Positions 1-9,285 of a DNA stretch of 64,000 bases are shown one piece after another. The DNA comes from Thioclava atlantica (lineage in GTDB: Bacteria > Pseudomonadota > Alphaproteobacteria > Rhodobacterales > Rhodobacteraceae): positions 62,001-126,000 of the forward strand of contig NZ_AQRC01000004.1 of assembly GCF_000737065.1 (NCBI RefSeq), given 5' to 3'. Under the pieces are notes generated by a model that searched no databases, was not told where the DNA came from, and saw only the letters and a program-made list of their open reading frames with translations. Position 1 is the stretch's first letter. Each line of letters starts with the position of its first letter. The position numbers and the translations under genes were made by a program.

Positions 1-76
1 CGAGCGTCATCGCGTGCGTGATGTGGTTCTGGCTGTCCGAGATCGTGCCATCGACGTCGAAGATCGCGAGCTTCAT
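1..76 (-). CDS. HAD-family hydrolase, N-terminal fragment
   Basis: Only the first 25 codons are inside the window; the gene runs off the left edge. Read on the minus strand it begins M-K-L-A-I-F-D-V-D-G-T-I, which is motif I of haloacid dehalogenase-type phosphatases (DxDGT, first Asp the nucleophile). It is most like phosphoglycolate phosphatase or pyrophosphatase-type HAD-IA enzymes, but the substrate cannot be told from this fragment. Its ATG overlaps the rluC stop codon as ATGA, so it is the translationally coupled last visible gene of the rarA-crcB-rluC-HAD run. Confidence 0.8.
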   Translation of the reverse strand, partial: MKLAIFDVDGTISDSQNHITHAMTL

Positions 77-1116
77 TTCAGATCCTCGAACGGGTCCGCA
101 GGCACATCGTTCTCATGCCAGTCCAGCAGCTCCCAGGTCCGCTTCATATGTTCGGGCAGCGGGGCTGTGAGCGTGATGCGCTTGCCGGTGATCGGGTGAT
201 CGAAGCTGATCTGGCGGGCATGGAGGTGCAGCTTGCGGGAGATCTCGCCGCCCAGCTGCGCGCCCCAACCATCACCGAGATTCTCCTGGCTGCTTCCGCC
301 GTATTTTCCGTCGCCGATGATCGGGTTGCCGATCTCGGCGATATGCGCGCGCAGCTGGTGCGTGCGGCCGGTGATCGGCACGAGCGCGACCCAGCTGACC
401 CGCTGGCCCAGGATATGCAGGGTGAAATAGTCGGTCGTCGCGCGCTTCGCGCCTTCGGTCTGGTCGATCTTCGACGGGTGGACGCAATGCATCTTCTCGC
501 CTTCGCCGCCCCGGCCGTGCCCGGGCGCCTTCACCAGGCCGAAGCGGATGGTCCCGGTCTTCGGCTCAGGCGCGCCGGCGACCGCGGCCCAGTAGATCTT
601 GCGGGTGGTCTTGGCGCGGAAGGCCTCCGACAGGCGCCGCGCAACACGGTCGGTGCGCGCGAGCAGCAGCACTCCCGACGTGTCCTTGTCGAGACGGTGG
701 ACAAGCTTCGGCTTGTCCTTGTAGCCGAATTTCAGCGCCTCGGAGAGCCCGTCCACATGACGATTGCCCTGCCCGGATCCCCCTTGCGAGGGCAGCCCGG
801 GCGGCTTGTTGAGCGCAATGATATGCTCGTCCTTCCAGATCACGCAGCTCTGGATGAATTTCGCATCGGCCTCGGAGATGCCATCCTCGGCTTTCGGCTT
901 CGGCGTCGCGTCGGGAAGCGGAGGGACACGGATCTCCTGGCCCGGCTCGACGCGCGTATTGGCCTTCACGCGGCCGCCCTCGACGCGCAATTCGCCCTTG
1001 CGGCACATCTTCTCGATCATGCCCTGAGCGAGTTGCGGGAACCGCTTCTTGAGGAACCGGTCGAGACGCTGCTCGCCATCGTCCTCGGTGACGGTGATAT
1101 GCTGTACCTTGCTCAT
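73..1116 (-). CDS. rluC: RluC/RluD-family 23S rRNA pseudouridine synthase
   Basis: The 347-residue protein isomerises uridines in 23S rRNA (RluC-type sites by family). An S4 RNA-binding domain spans roughly residues 16-62 and the pseudouridine synthase domain follows from about residue 90. The catalytic signature HRLDKDTSG lies at 140-148 with nucleophilic Asp143. Length is normal for the family. Start and stop both overlap neighbours by ATGA (crcB upstream, HAD phosphatase downstream), so the three genes are co-transcribed. RluC and RluD are hard to separate by eye; RluC is favoured by the S4 domain and the next-door HAD gene, an arrangement I recall from other Rhodobacteraceae. Confidence 0.88.
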   Translation of the reverse strand: MSKVQHITVTEDDGEQRLDRFLKKRFPQLAQGMIEKMCRKGELRVEGGRVKANTRVEPGQEIRVPPLPDATPKPKAEDGISEADAKFIQSCVIWKDEHIIALNKPPGLPSQGGSGQGNRHVDGLSEALKFGYKDKPKLVHRLDKDTSGVLLLARTDRVARRLSEAFRAKTTRKIYWAAVAGAPEPKTGTIRFGLVKAPGHGRGGEGEKMHCVHPSKIDQTEGAKRATTDYFTLHILGQRVSWVALVPITGRTHQLRAHIAEIGNPIIGDGKYGGSSQENLGDGWGAQLGGEISRKLHLHARQISFDHPITGKRITLTAPLPEHMKRTWELLDWHENDVPADPFEDLK

Positions 1117-1490
1117 AGAAGTGTCCGCATCAGGTGCACGCCGGCGATGAGACCGAGGAACGCCGCGACCAGCGTCAGCGCGACATAGAATGCCGCAAGC
1201 GACGTCTGCCCGCGCTCGATCAGGGTCCAGGTCTCCAGCGAGAAAGAGGAATAGGTGGTGAAGCCGCCCAGAACGCCGGTCGCCAGGAAGGCGTTCCAGT
1301 GGGTGAGCTGCTTGTCACCGAGAAATGTGACCAGCATCCCCATCAGGAAGGATCCGAGGATGTTCACGGTGATCACGCCAAGCGGCATCGGCTGCGGGCC
1401 GAAGCTCCGCATCAGGCCCACGCCGACCAGATAGCGTCCCGAAGCGCCGATCGCACCGCCAAGCGCGACCTGCAAGACCGTTGAAAGCAT
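1113..1490 (-). CDS. crcB: CrcB/Fluc fluoride ion channel
   Basis: A 125-residue inner-membrane protein with four predicted helices; it exports fluoride as an antiparallel dimer in this family. Near the N-terminus it has GGAIGASGRY, matching the family GGxxGAxxRY motif, and in the third helix GGFTTYSSFS, matching the family GGxTTFSTF motif. I chose the ATG at 1490 because AAAGGAGA sits just upstream; an in-frame start 16 codons earlier would add a hydrophilic Pro/Ala/Arg tail. The 44-bp gap to rarA leaves no room for a fluoride riboswitch. The stop overlaps rluC by ATGA. Confidence 0.9.
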   Translation of the reverse strand: MLSTVLQVALGGAIGASGRYLVGVGLMRSFGPQPMPLGVITVNILGSFLMGMLVTFLGDKQLTHWNAFLATGVLGGFTTYSSFSLETWTLIERGQTSLAAFYVALTLVAAFLGLIAGVHLMRTLL

Positions 1491-1534
1491 CGCTGTCTCC
1501 TTTGGCGCCCTTGGACCTGCGGGCGCACGAAATG

Positions 1535-2848
1535 TCAAGTTTGGCGGCGGGTGCGCTGCTTGGTGAACCAGTCGAGACGCTTTTTCAGCTCGCGCTCGAA
1601 GCCGCGTTCGACGGGCTGGTAGAGGACGGGGCGCTTCATCGTGTCGGGGAAATAGTTCTGCCCCGAGAAGGCGTCCTCGGCATCGTGGTCGTACTGGTAG
1701 CCTGAACCGTATCCCTGCTCTTCCATCAGTTTCGTGGGTGCGTTGAGGATATGCTTGGGCGGAGGCTCCGAGCCGGTCTTCTTCGCCGCGGCGCGGGCCG
1801 CCTTGTAGGCGACGTAGCCTGCATTCGATTTCGGCGCGAGCGCGAGATAGAGCACCGCCTGCGCGAGCGCCAACTCGCCCTCGGGCGATCCGAGCCGCTC
1901 ATAGGTATTCCAGGCGTCGATGCAGAGCACCTGCGCCTGCGGATCGGCCAGCCCGATATCCTCGACCGCCATGCGGGTGATGCGGCGCGCGAGAAAGCGC
2001 GGGTCTTCGCCCCCTTCCAGCATGCGAGCGAACCAGTAGAGCGCGGCATCGGGATCTGAGCCGCGCACCGATTTGTGCAGCGCCGAGATCAGGTTGTAAT
2101 GCTCGTCGCCCGACTTGTCGTATTTCGCGGCCCGCTTCATCAGCCGGGTCGAGAGCGCGTTCGTATCGAGCGGCTTGTCAGCCTTCCACGCCGCGACCTG
2201 TTCGATCAGGTTCAGGAGTGCCCGCCCGTCCCCGTCGGCCATCTCAAGCAGCGCCTCGCGCGCCTGACCGGTCAGCGGCAGCGCCTTGCCCAGGACCTTC
2301 TCGGCGCGCTGCGCGAGACGCTCGAGATCGGCGAGATCGAGACGTTCGAGCACCAGAACCTGCGCCCGGCTCAGCACGGCGGCGTTCAGCTCGAAGCTCG
2401 GGTTTTCCGTGGTCGCGCCCACGAGAAGGATCGTCCCGTCCTCCATATGCGGCAGGAAGCTATCCTGTTGCGCCTTGTTGAAGCGGTGGATCTCGTCGAC
2501 GAAGAGGAGCGTGCCCCGCCCTTGCGCATGGCGCAGCTTGGCCGCCTCGAACACCTTCTTGAGATCGGCGACCCCGGTGAAGATCGCGGAGATCTGCACG
2601 AACGCCCGGTCGGAGGCGTCGGCCAGCAGGCGTGCGATCGTGGTCTTGCCGACCCCGGGCGGCCCCCAGAGGATCAGCGAGCCCAGGCTGCCGGCCGCGA
2701 GCATCGTCCCGAGCGGGGCATCGGGGCCGAGGATCTGCTCCTGCCCGATCACCTCGGAAAGGGATTTCGGTCGAATCCGGTCCGCCAGCGGGCGCGGAGC
2801 CTCGGCGGCGGGGGATTTCGGAGATGCGGTGTCGAAAAGGTCGGCCAT
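1535..2848 (-). CDS. rarA: Replication-associated recombination protein A (RarA/MgsA AAA+ ATPase)
   Basis: This 437-residue cytosolic AAA+ ATPase of the clamp-loader superfamily acts at stalled replication forks. Walker A GPPGVGKT is at 62-69, Walker B with DEIH at 118-121, and the sensor-1 stretch GATTENPSFE follows. The C-terminal part matches the MgsA tetramerisation region and ends with a QPVERGFERELKKRLDWF tail typical of the family. The start MADLFDTAS is preferred over an upstream ATG 17 codons earlier because it begins the conserved acidic N-terminus. It lies directly downstream of the luxI terminator and leads the crcB-rluC-HAD run. Confidence 0.92.
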   Translation of the reverse strand: MADLFDTASPKSPAAEAPRPLADRIRPKSLSEVIGQEQILGPDAPLGTMLAAGSLGSLILWGPPGVGKTTIARLLADASDRAFVQISAIFTGVADLKKVFEAAKLRHAQGRGTLLFVDEIHRFNKAQQDSFLPHMEDGTILLVGATTENPSFELNAAVLSRAQVLVLERLDLADLERLAQRAEKVLGKALPLTGQAREALLEMADGDGRALLNLIEQVAAWKADKPLDTNALSTRLMKRAAKYDKSGDEHYNLISALHKSVRGSDPDAALYWFARMLEGGEDPRFLARRITRMAVEDIGLADPQAQVLCIDAWNTYERLGSPEGELALAQAVLYLALAPKSNAGYVAYKAARAAAKKTGSEPPPKHILNAPTKLMEEQGYGSGYQYDHDAEDAFSGQNYFPDTMKRPVLYQPVERGFERELKKRLDWFTKQRTRRQT

Positions 2849-2887
2849 GATGGGCGAGAAGGTAGTCTCTCGACCCGGCCTCGAAAA

Positions 2888-2918
2888 GCCCCCGCGCAAG
2901 GGGAGTTTGCGCGGGGGC
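2888..2918 (-). terminator. Rho-independent terminator after luxI
   Basis: Perfect 12-bp stem (GCCCCCGCGCAA with its complement TTGCGCGGGGGC) around a 7-nt loop. On the minus strand it is followed by TTTTCGA. It lies 8 bp beyond the luxI stop, so it should end the luxR-luxI transcript before rarA. Confidence 0.88.
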
Positions 2919-2926
2919 CATCGTGA

Positions 2927-3517
2927 TCAGTGCATGTTCTGCGAGAAGTCCATGGAGACGACCTGGTTGTTGATGCCGTCGATCTCCATCACCGGCCCCA
3001 TCGCGGTCATGTCGACGCCAACCCGCCCCGCCCAACGCGGCCAGTTCGCGTTCAGGAGCGTCAGTGCCGAACGCGCGCCGAGGCGGCGGGCGGCATTGCC
3101 GATTTCCTGCACCAGCCGCGCATGAACCTTGCGGCGCATCGAGGCGGGCACATCATGGGCGACGAAGAGGCGCGAGCTTTCCCAGACCGTCTCGGAAACG
3201 GGGGCCTCATCATAGAGAAGATGCGAAGGAATGGTCGCGAGCAACCCGCGCTGCGCGTCGCGGATCATGTAGCTGTAGATCCCGCATTTCGTCGTGGTGG
3301 GGGTCAGGCGGTTCCCCGCGAGCACCTTGCCAAGCTCGTCATGAACGACGACCCAGCGGCTCGCCGGGGTGTCGTACTGGTCGTATTCCATGCCCATCGC
3401 TTCGGGAAGATCCCACTTGTTATGGACGATGAAAAGCTCGCGGCGAGCACGAAGCATATTTGCGAAAAGCTCGCCATGGTTGTGAAAGTTATCGAAAGAA
3501 AGAGTCGTGGTCTGCAT
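2927..3517 (-). CDS. luxI: Acyl-homoserine lactone synthase (LuxI family)
   Basis: A 196-residue autoinducer synthase that makes N-acyl homoserine lactone from S-adenosylmethionine and an acyl carrier, releasing methylthioadenosine. The family's invariant residues are present: Arg25, Phe29, Trp35, Asp46, Asp49, Arg70, Glu113 and Arg116. The start has a strong AGGAGG site 6 nt upstream. It follows luxR on the same strand after 55 bp and is closed by a strong terminator, so luxR-luxI form a bicistronic unit. Acyl-chain length cannot be inferred. I found no convincing 20-bp lux box in the 55-bp gap, so any LuxR control probably acts upstream of luxR. Confidence 0.93.
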   Translation of the reverse strand: MQTTTLSFDNFHNHGELFANMLRARRELFIVHNKWDLPEAMGMEYDQYDTPASRWVVVHDELGKVLAGNRLTPTTTKCGIYSYMIRDAQRGLLATIPSHLLYDEAPVSETVWESSRLFVAHDVPASMRRKVHARLVQEIGNAARRLGARSALTLLNANWPRWAGRVGVDMTAMGPVMEIDGINNQVVSMDFSQNMH

Positions 3518-3572
3518 GTCTTCCTCCTGCAGGGTTGGTCGGTCAAATCAGCCGTGCGGAGGGCGACAGCCA

Positions 3573-4184
3573 CTAGAGCAGTCGAAAATCCTTTGCGCGC
3601 TGGATGGCTTCGGCCGTTGTTCTGGCCATCAGCCGTGTCCGCGCTGAATTCAGCCGCGCCTTGAGGGCGCTTTCAGAAATTCCAAGTTTCGCGGCTGCCG
3701 CCGCATGTCGGTCGCCCCCAGCAACACAGCGCAAGGCGTCAACCTGAGCCATCGTGAGTTCCTCGGGGGGTTCGGTCATATCGTGCAATTCTCGCACGAT
3801 GGTCTCGCACACCTCGATCTCTTCGTCGGCAAATTCCCGATCATCGCGGGCGAAGCTCGCGATGGTACGGGACCGGATCGGGCCGCAGGAAATCGTGATC
3901 CCGTAAACGAGACCGAATTTCCGGGCTTCGTCGAAGAGGCGGAACGGGTCGGGAAGGCGCGGATCGCTCCACCGGATCGCTCCGGTTTCGCTAAACCCCC
4001 ATGCGGTCATTGGATCGCGCAGCACATATCCGTTCGTGGTGTAATGATCGAGCCAGGCCTTGTCATAGGTCTGGAACGTCATCATCGGAGCCGTGAAACG
4101 GATATGCAATCCAACGAAAAATCCGCGTGGTGCCCTGCGGCCCAATTCACGAAGTTTCAGATCGATTCTGCTCTGTATCGACAT
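3573..4184 (-). CDS. luxR: LuxR-family autoinducer-binding transcriptional regulator
   Basis: A 203-residue regulator partnered with luxI. In the autoinducer domain Trp44, Tyr48, Asp57, Pro58 and Trp72 keep the spacing of TraR Trp57, Tyr61, Asp70, Pro71 and Trp85, so it should bind an acyl-homoserine lactone. The C-terminal 60 residues align with a LuxR helix-turn-helix (SESALKARLNSARTRL) but lack several usual residues, notably the Glu of the first helix and the Gly-Lys turn, so DNA binding may be unusual. A TTG five codons upstream could also start it; neither start has a clear Shine-Dalgarno. It is short against the usual 230-250 residues. Confidence 0.87.
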   Translation of the reverse strand: MSIQSRIDLKLRELGRRAPRGFFVGLHIRFTAPMMTFQTYDKAWLDHYTTNGYVLRDPMTAWGFSETGAIRWSDPRLPDPFRLFDEARKFGLVYGITISCGPIRSRTIASFARDDREFADEEIEVCETIVRELHDMTEPPEELTMAQVDALRCVAGGDRHAAAAAKLGISESALKARLNSARTRLMARTTAEAIQRAKDFRLL

Positions 4185-4403
4185 ATCTTTTTTAGACAAT
4201 CTGATGCGAAACCGGTCAACTTAAAAGTGTTAAGGGCACTCGAAATTCAAGTTATTCCCCCACCACTTACGGCGCCGTGAGGCGCGGCGCGAGTGTCATC
4301 GCGGTCCATATAAAAAAGCAAATAAATATTTCGGAAAAACGGGGAAACTCGCCACCGGAAAATTGCAAAATGAAACCCAGCGAAGGATTGTTTCGCAAAA
4401 AGA

Positions 4404-4428
4404 AAATCCCGCCGAATGGGCGGGATTT
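4404..4428 (-). terminator. Terminator of the rplO-rplQ ribosomal operon
   Basis: Perfect 10-bp stem AAATCCCGCC / GGCGGGATTT with a 5-nt loop. On the minus strand it is followed by a run reading TTTTCTTTTTGC, a textbook intrinsic terminator 40 bp past rplQ. The rest of 4185-4468, between luxR and rplQ, is AT-rich and holds no gene; a weak CTTAA-N5-TTAAG inverted repeat sits at 4220-4234 upstream of luxR. Confidence 0.9.
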
Positions 4429-4468
4429 CCGTAAGGTCATTATTTTCGGCTTGCCGAAATCCGGAGGA

Positions 4469-4888
4469 TCAATCCTCGGCGGCCTCTTCGGCCTCGACGC
4501 GCGCCTTGTCGGCAGCGCCCTTGGCGGCCGGGTCGCGATCGACGAATTCGATGATCGCCATCGGCGCCATGTCGCCATAGCGGAAGCCGGCTTTCAGGAT
4601 GCGGACATAGCCACCCTGACGCTCGGCGTAGCGCGGGCCGAGAATGTCGAAGAGTTTCGCGACATACTGGTCCTGCTTGAGCTGCGAGGCGGCCTGACGG
4701 CGCGCGTGCAGATCGCCGCGCTTGGCGAGCGTGATCAGCTTCTCGATGACGGGACGCAGTTCTTTCGCCTTCGGCAGGGTCGTCTTGATCTGCTCGTGCT
4801 CGATCAGCGAGCCGGCCATGTTGGCGAAGAGCGCCTTGCGGTGCTCATGGGTACGGTTGAGGCGGCGATAGCCACGGGCGTGACGCAT
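4469..4888 (-). CDS. rplQ: 50S ribosomal protein L17
   Basis: Begins [19 protein letters not shown] and continues with the conserved L17 core. At 139 residues it has the short acidic alanine-rich C-terminal tail usual in alphaproteobacteria. It is the last gene of the operon after rpoA, as in most bacteria, and is followed by a strong intrinsic terminator. A 143-bp spacer carrying a stem-loop separates it from rpoA. Confidence 0.97.
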   Translation of the reverse strand: MRHARGYRRLNRTHEHRKALFANMAGSLIEHEQIKTTLPKAKELRPVIEKLITLAKRGDLHARRQAASQLKQDQYVAKLFDILGPRYAERQGGYVRILKAGFRYGDMAPMAIIEFVDRDPAAKGAADKARVEAEEAAED

Positions 4889-4996
4889 GGTATTTCTCCG
4901 TTCTTGCGTTTTGCTTTGTCAGGCCGGCGATGCGTGTCACCGGCTCTCCTTGGGGCGCGCTGGCCCAGATCGTCCCCGGCTTGACCGGGCATTTGC

Positions 4997-5021
4997 GAGG
5001 GGCGTCTATCCAACGCCCCTC
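4997..5021 (-). other. Intercistronic stem-loop between rpoA and rplQ
   Basis: Perfect 9-bp stem GAGGGGCGT / ACGCCCCTC with a 7-nt loop, 10 bp after the rpoA stop. No T-run follows on the minus strand, so it looks like an RNA processing or stabilising hairpin rather than a terminator. Confidence 0.55.
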
Positions 5022-5031
5022 AATTCGTCAA

Positions 5032-6048
5032 TCAGAACTGGTCTTCGAAACGCTTGGCCAGGTCTTCGATGTTCTCCGGCGGCCAGTCTTCGACTTCCAT
5101 GCCGAGATGCAGGCCCATGCCCGAGAGCACTTCCTTGATCTCGTTGAGCGACTTGCGGCCGAAGTTCGGGGTGCGCAGCATCTCCGCTTCTGTCTTCTGG
5201 ATCAGGTCGCCGATATAGACGATGTTGTCGTTCTTCAGGCAGTTCGCCGAACGCACCGAAAGCTCGAGCTCGTCGACCTTCTTCAACAGGAGCGGGTTGA
5301 ATTCGAGACCGTCTTCCTGGTCCTGCTTGCCCGCCGCTTCCGGCTCTTCGAAGTTCACGAAGATCGACAGCTGGTCCTGCAGGATGCGCGCAGCGAAGGC
5401 CACGGCGTCCTCGGCCGAAATCGAACCGTCGGTTTCGACTTTCATGGTCAGCTTGTCGTAGTCGAGCACCTGCCCCTCGCGGGTCGGCTGCACTTCATAG
5501 GCGACTTTCTTGACCGGCGAGTAGATCGCGTCGACCGGGATCAGACCGATCGGCGCATCCTCGGGACGGTTCTTGTCGGCAGCGACATAGCCCTTGCCGG
5601 TATTCACGGTGAGTTCCATGAACAGGTCGGCGCCCTCGTCGAGGTGGCAGATCACGTGATCCTTGTTGAGCACTTCGATGCCCGCGGTCTCGGTGATGTC
5701 GCCGGCAGTGACGACGCCCGGGCCCTTGGCCGTGACCGAGAGACGCTTCGGGCCCTCGACATCCATGCGCAGGGCCACGCCCTTGAGGTTCAGAACGATG
5801 TCGGTGACGTCTTCACGCACACCCGCGACCGACGAGAACTCGTGCAGGACGTTGTCGATCTGCACGCTGGTGATCGCGGCACCCTGAAGCGAGCTCAGGA
5901 GCACGCGGCGCAGCGCATTGCCCAGCGTCAGACCGAAACCGCGCTCGAGCGGCTCCGCGACGATCGTGGCTTGGCGCAAAGGGTCGTTTCCGGGCTTAAT
6001 TTCAAGCTGCGTTGGCTTGATCAGCTCGGCCCAATTCTTATGGATCAT
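5032..6048 (-). CDS. rpoA: DNA-directed RNA polymerase alpha subunit
   Basis: At 338 residues it has the normal alphaproteobacterial length. The N-terminal assembly domain (about 1-235) includes [18 protein letters not shown], and an acidic linker leads to the C-terminal domain (about 255-320) with [18 protein letters not shown] and [14 protein letters not shown], the surface that contacts UP elements and activators. It lies between rpsK and rplQ in the standard order. The 121-bp gap to rpsK holds no obvious promoter or terminator. Confidence 0.98.
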   Translation of the reverse strand: MIHKNWAELIKPTQLEIKPGNDPLRQATIVAEPLERGFGLTLGNALRRVLLSSLQGAAITSVQIDNVLHEFSSVAGVREDVTDIVLNLKGVALRMDVEGPKRLSVTAKGPGVVTAGDITETAGIEVLNKDHVICHLDEGADLFMELTVNTGKGYVAADKNRPEDAPIGLIPVDAIYSPVKKVAYEVQPTREGQVLDYDKLTMKVETDGSISAEDAVAFAARILQDQLSIFVNFEEPEAAGKQDQEDGLEFNPLLLKKVDELELSVRSANCLKNDNIVYIGDLIQKTEAEMLRTPNFGRKSLNEIKEVLSGMGLHLGMEVEDWPPENIEDLAKRFEDQF

Positions 6049-6169
6049 GCGTTTGCCTCCATACCTGTCCCAGACCCATGTCCACAGTCGGGGACGCCCG
6101 AGGATAAAAACCGAAAAATGCGGCAGGGCCGCGCGGGTATCCCGTGCGGCCCAACCGTCGAAAACTTGA

Positions 6170-6559
6170 TCAGACGCGGCGACGCTTCGGCGGGCGGCAG
6201 CCGTTGTGAGCGATCGGCGTCACGTCCCGGATCGAGGTGACCGTCAGGCCAACCGCGGCGAGAGCGCGCAGCGCCGATTCCCGGCCGGAGCCGGGCCCCT
6301 GCACTTCGACGTCCACGGTGCGCAGACCGTGTTCCTGAGCCTTGCGAGCCGCGTCTTCAGCGGCCATCTGCGCGGCGTAGGGGGTCGACTTGCGCGAGCC
6401 CTTGAAGCCCATGGTGCCGGCCGACGACCACGAAATGGCGTTGCCCTGCACGTCCGAGATCAGGATTTTGGTGTTGTTGAACGAGGAGTTCACATGAACC
6501 ACGCCGGTGGCGATGTTCTTGCGTTCCTTGCGCTTGGTGCGAACCTTATCACGAGCCAT
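6170..6559 (-). CDS. rpsK: 30S ribosomal protein S11
   Basis: A 129-residue protein with the S11 hallmarks [16 protein letters not shown], the [12 protein letters not shown] segment and the C-terminal [13 protein letters not shown]-like end (here [15 protein letters not shown]). It forms part of the 30S platform. It follows rpsM by 15 bp in the canonical order rpsM-rpsK-rpoA-rplQ. Confidence 0.98.
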   Translation of the reverse strand: MARDKVRTKRKERKNIATGVVHVNSSFNNTKILISDVQGNAISWSSAGTMGFKGSRKSTPYAAQMAAEDAARKAQEHGLRTVDVEVQGPGSGRESALRALAAVGLTVTSIRDVTPIAHNGCRPPKRRRV

Positions 6560-6574
6560 TTGTCCTGCCTCCCC

Positions 6575-6943
6575 TTACTTCTTCTTGCCGGCGATCGGCT
6601 TGGCCGGGCCCTTGCGAGTCCGGGCGTTGGTATGGGTGCGCTGACCGCGCACGGGCAGGTTGCGGCGATGACGCAGACCGCGGTAGCAGCCCAGATCCAT
6701 CAGACGCTTGATGTTCATCTGCACTTCACGGCGCAGATCGCCTTCGACGGTGAAGTTGGCGTCGATATGTTCGCGGATCGCGAGCACTTCGGAATCCGAG
6801 AGCTCGTTCACGCGGCGGGTCTGGTCGATGCCGACGGCGTCGCAGATCTGCTTGGCCGAGTGGGGACCGATCCCGGTGATGTAGGTGAGTGCGATCGGGA
6901 CGCGTTTCCCGGTCGGAATGTTGACGCCAGCAATACGTGCCAA
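6575..6943 (-). CDS. rpsM: 30S ribosomal protein S13 (TTG start)
   Basis: A 122-residue head protein of the 30S subunit. It begins (M)[18 protein letters not shown] and ends in the basic tail with [18 protein letters not shown]. Homologues begin at exactly this residue, and the codon here is TTG, with AAGGA 8 nt upstream, so a non-ATG start is the best reading. Upstream 6944-7122 is a 179-bp spacer to adk with several hairpins. Confidence 0.96.
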   Translation of the reverse strand: MARIAGVNIPTGKRVPIALTYITGIGPHSAKQICDAVGIDQTRRVNELSDSEVLAIREHIDANFTVEGDLRREVQMNIKRLMDLGCYRGLRHRRNLPVRGQRTHTNARTRKGPAKPIAGKKK

Positions 6944-6999
6944 AGCGTAAATCCTTTCGTTGCGAGCCCGTAGCCCCAGGCCCTTTTTTCACAACACTA

Positions 7000-7023
7000 G
7001 GCCCGAAACTGGCGCTTCGGGCC
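7000..7023. other. Hairpin in the adk-rpsM spacer
   Basis: Perfect 8-bp stem GGCCCGAA / TTCGGGCC with an 8-nt loop. On the minus strand it is followed by an A-run rather than a T-run, so it is not an intrinsic terminator for adk. It may be a processing site or part of a structured rpsM leader. Confidence 0.4.
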
Positions 7024-7122
7024 CACGATTGTTTCCCGTCAGGGAATCTTCCCCTCGCGGAAACGATTCTCAGAAGAGACGCCGTGACCTAGAGGGAAAC
7101 GCCCTCAGGGTCAAGCTTTGAT

Positions 7123-7782
7123 TCACGATTTCCCGGAACCGTCGAGAATTCGCGCGATCGACCCGGCGACTTCCTCGATCTCGGCCAGGCCGTCGATCGA
7201 ATGAAGATCCCCCGCGTGATAGTAATATCCGATCAGCGGCGAGGTCTTCTTGTAGTACTCCATCAGCCGGGTGCGGAGGCTCTCCTCGTTGTCGTCGGCG
7301 CGGCGCTTCAGGTTGGTCGAACCGCATTCGTCGCAGGTGCCCGAGACCTTCGTCGGCTTGGTCTCGTCGTGATAGACCTCTCCGCAATCGCCGCAGGTGA
7401 ACCGGCCGGTGATGCGCTTCACGAGCGCCTCGTCATCGACCTTCATCTCGATCACCGCGTCGAGCTTCTGGCCGAGCTTGCCCAGAAGCGCCCCGAGCGC
7501 GTCCGCCTGCCCGAGGGTGCGCGGGAAGCCGTCGAAGATGAATCCGCCGCCCGCGCTGTGCGACAGCTTTTCCTCGATCAGCCCGATCACGATCTCGTCG
7601 GTCACGAGCTGGCCCTTCGCCATCACTTCCGCGACGCGATTGCCCATTTCGGTGCCCGAGTCCTTGGCTTCGCGGAGCATGTCCCCGGTGGAGAGCTGGA
7701 CCATGCCGCGCTCTTCCACGAGACGGCGGGCCTGCGTGCCCTTGCCGGCGCCCGGCGGGCCGAGAAGAATGATATTCGCCAT
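7123..7782 (-). CDS. adk: Adenylate kinase (zinc-LID type)
   Basis: A 219-residue enzyme for ATP + AMP = 2 ADP. The P-loop GPPGAGKGT is at residues 8-16 and [14 protein letters not shown] is the AMP-binding segment. The LID carries two CxxC pairs (CGDC and CDEC), so it should bind structural zinc, as in long-type adenylate kinases. The ATG at 7782 is preceded by GGAAGGAGC; longer in-frame extensions are arginine-rich and lie inside secY. It follows secY by 31 bp, as in many alphaproteobacterial spc operons. Confidence 0.97.
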   Translation of the reverse strand: MANIILLGPPGAGKGTQARRLVEERGMVQLSTGDMLREAKDSGTEMGNRVAEVMAKGQLVTDEIVIGLIEEKLSHSAGGGFIFDGFPRTLGQADALGALLGKLGQKLDAVIEMKVDDEALVKRITGRFTCGDCGEVYHDETKPTKVSGTCDECGSTNLKRRADDNEESLRTRLMEYYKKTSPLIGYYYHAGDLHSIDGLAEIEEVAGSIARILDGSGKS

Positions 7783-7813
7783 GACGGCTCCTTCCTCGAT
7801 CGTCGTTGCGGCT

Positions 7814-9178
7814 TTAGCGGCGCGCGGGCGGCTTGCGCGGCCCCTTCTTCTTCGAGCGGCCACGCAGCTGCGAACGCTCGATCAGCCCTTCATACTGATG
7901 GGCGAGAAGATGCGACTGGATCTGGTTGATCGTATCCATCGACACGGTCACGACGATCAGCACCGAGGTGCCGCCGAAGTAGAACGGGATCGAGAGTTGC
8001 GACCGCAGGATCTCGGGCAGGAGGCAGACGGCCGCGAGATAGGCCGAGCCGATCACCAGCACGCGGCTGACGACGTAGTCGAGGTAATCCTCGGTCTTCT
8101 TGCCGGGACGGATACCGGGCACGAAGCCGCCCTGGTTCTTCAGGTTGTCCGCCACCTCGTCCGATTTGAACGCCACGTTCGCGGTGTAGAAATAGGCGAA
8201 GAAGACGATCATCGCGACGTAGAACAGCAGGTAGAGCGGTTGACCGGGCCCGAAATAGGCGAGGATCGTGGACATCACGGGGCCGGTATTCTGGCCCGAG
8301 AAGGTCGCGATCGTCGTCGGCAGCAGCAGCAGGGACGAGGCGAAGATCGCCGGGATCACGCCCGCCGGGTTCACCTTGATCGGCAGATGCGACGAGCCGC
8401 CATCATAGATCTTCATGCCGACCTGACGGCGCGGATACTGGATATGGATCTTGCGCAGCGCGCGCTCCATGAACACCACGAAGGTGATCACCACCGCGAT
8501 CATGAGGATCACTCCGAGGATCACCGGGGTCGAGATGGCGCCGGCACGGCCCTGCTCGAGGAAACGCGCAAGCGCGGCGGGGATCTCGGCGACGATGCCG
8601 ACGAAGATGATCAGAGAGATGCCGTTGCCGATGCCGCGCGAGGTGATCTGCTCACCCAGCCACATCAGGAACATCGTGCCGCCCACCAGCGTGATCACCA
8701 CGGAGGCGAGGAAGAACATGCCCGGATCATGGGCGAGGTCGCCCTTTTCGAGGCTGACCGCGAGTCCCCAGGCCTGGAAGGTCGCGAGAGCAACGGTGGC
8801 ATAGCGGGTGATCTGGTTGATCTTCTTGCGGCCCTGCTCGCCTTCCTTCTTCATCTGCTCGAGCGCCGGAACGAGGGCGGTCAGGAGCTGGATGATGATC
8901 GAGGCCGAGATATAGGGCATGATGCCGAGCGCGAAGACACCCATCCGCCCGAGCGCGCCGCCGGTGAACATCGAGAGCACGCCGCCCAGGCCCGAACCTG
9001 CGCTCTGCATGAAGTCGCGCAATGCCTGCGCGTCGATGCCCGGAACCGGGATATAGGTGCCGAGGCGGTAGATGATCAGCAAACCGATCGTGAAGAAGAT
9101 GCGCTGGCGCAGCTCGGTCGCCTTGCCCAAGGCGTCCCAGCTCAGGTTCGCCGCCATTTGCTCTGCAGCAGATGCCAT
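7814..9178 (-). CDS. secY: Protein translocase subunit SecY
   Basis: The 454-residue core of the SecYEG channel has ten transmembrane helices. It includes the plug-region [28 protein letters not shown] after helix 4 and the cytoplasmic loop with [13 protein letters not shown], and ends in a very basic tail. The start at 9178 (MASAAEQM) has GAGAC upstream and is the usual alphaproteobacterial N-terminus; a second ATG seven codons later is possible. It is co-transcribed with rplO and adk. Confidence 0.97.
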   Translation of the reverse strand: MASAAEQMAANLSWDALGKATELRQRIFFTIGLLIIYRLGTYIPVPGIDAQALRDFMQSAGSGLGGVLSMFTGGALGRMGVFALGIMPYISASIIIQLLTALVPALEQMKKEGEQGRKKINQITRYATVALATFQAWGLAVSLEKGDLAHDPGMFFLASVVITLVGGTMFLMWLGEQITSRGIGNGISLIIFVGIVAEIPAALARFLEQGRAGAISTPVILGVILMIAVVITFVVFMERALRKIHIQYPRRQVGMKIYDGGSSHLPIKVNPAGVIPAIFASSLLLLPTTIATFSGQNTGPVMSTILAYFGPGQPLYLLFYVAMIVFFAYFYTANVAFKSDEVADNLKNQGGFVPGIRPGKKTEDYLDYVVSRVLVIGSAYLAAVCLLPEILRSQLSIPFYFGGTSVLIVVTVSMDTINQIQSHLLAHQYEGLIERSQLRGRSKKKGPRKPPARR

Positions 9179-9285
9179 ATGCCTGTCTCTTTCATGTAAA
9201 GCGCCGCCCAACCGGTTCCCGGTCGGCGGCGCCTTCTTGGAAAACCTTCGCCTATGTAATCGGGCGAGCGCCCGCTCACAACAGC

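Noticed and set aside
1491-1534. Fluoride riboswitch upstream of crcB
   Set aside because: Only 44 bp separate rarA and crcB, too short for the aptamer plus expression platform.
3518-3572. Searched for a lux box upstream of luxI
   Set aside because: No 18-20 bp dyad of the ACCTG-N10-CAGGT kind. The CTTAA-N5-TTAAG repeat at 4220-4234 upstream of luxR is too short to call a lux box.
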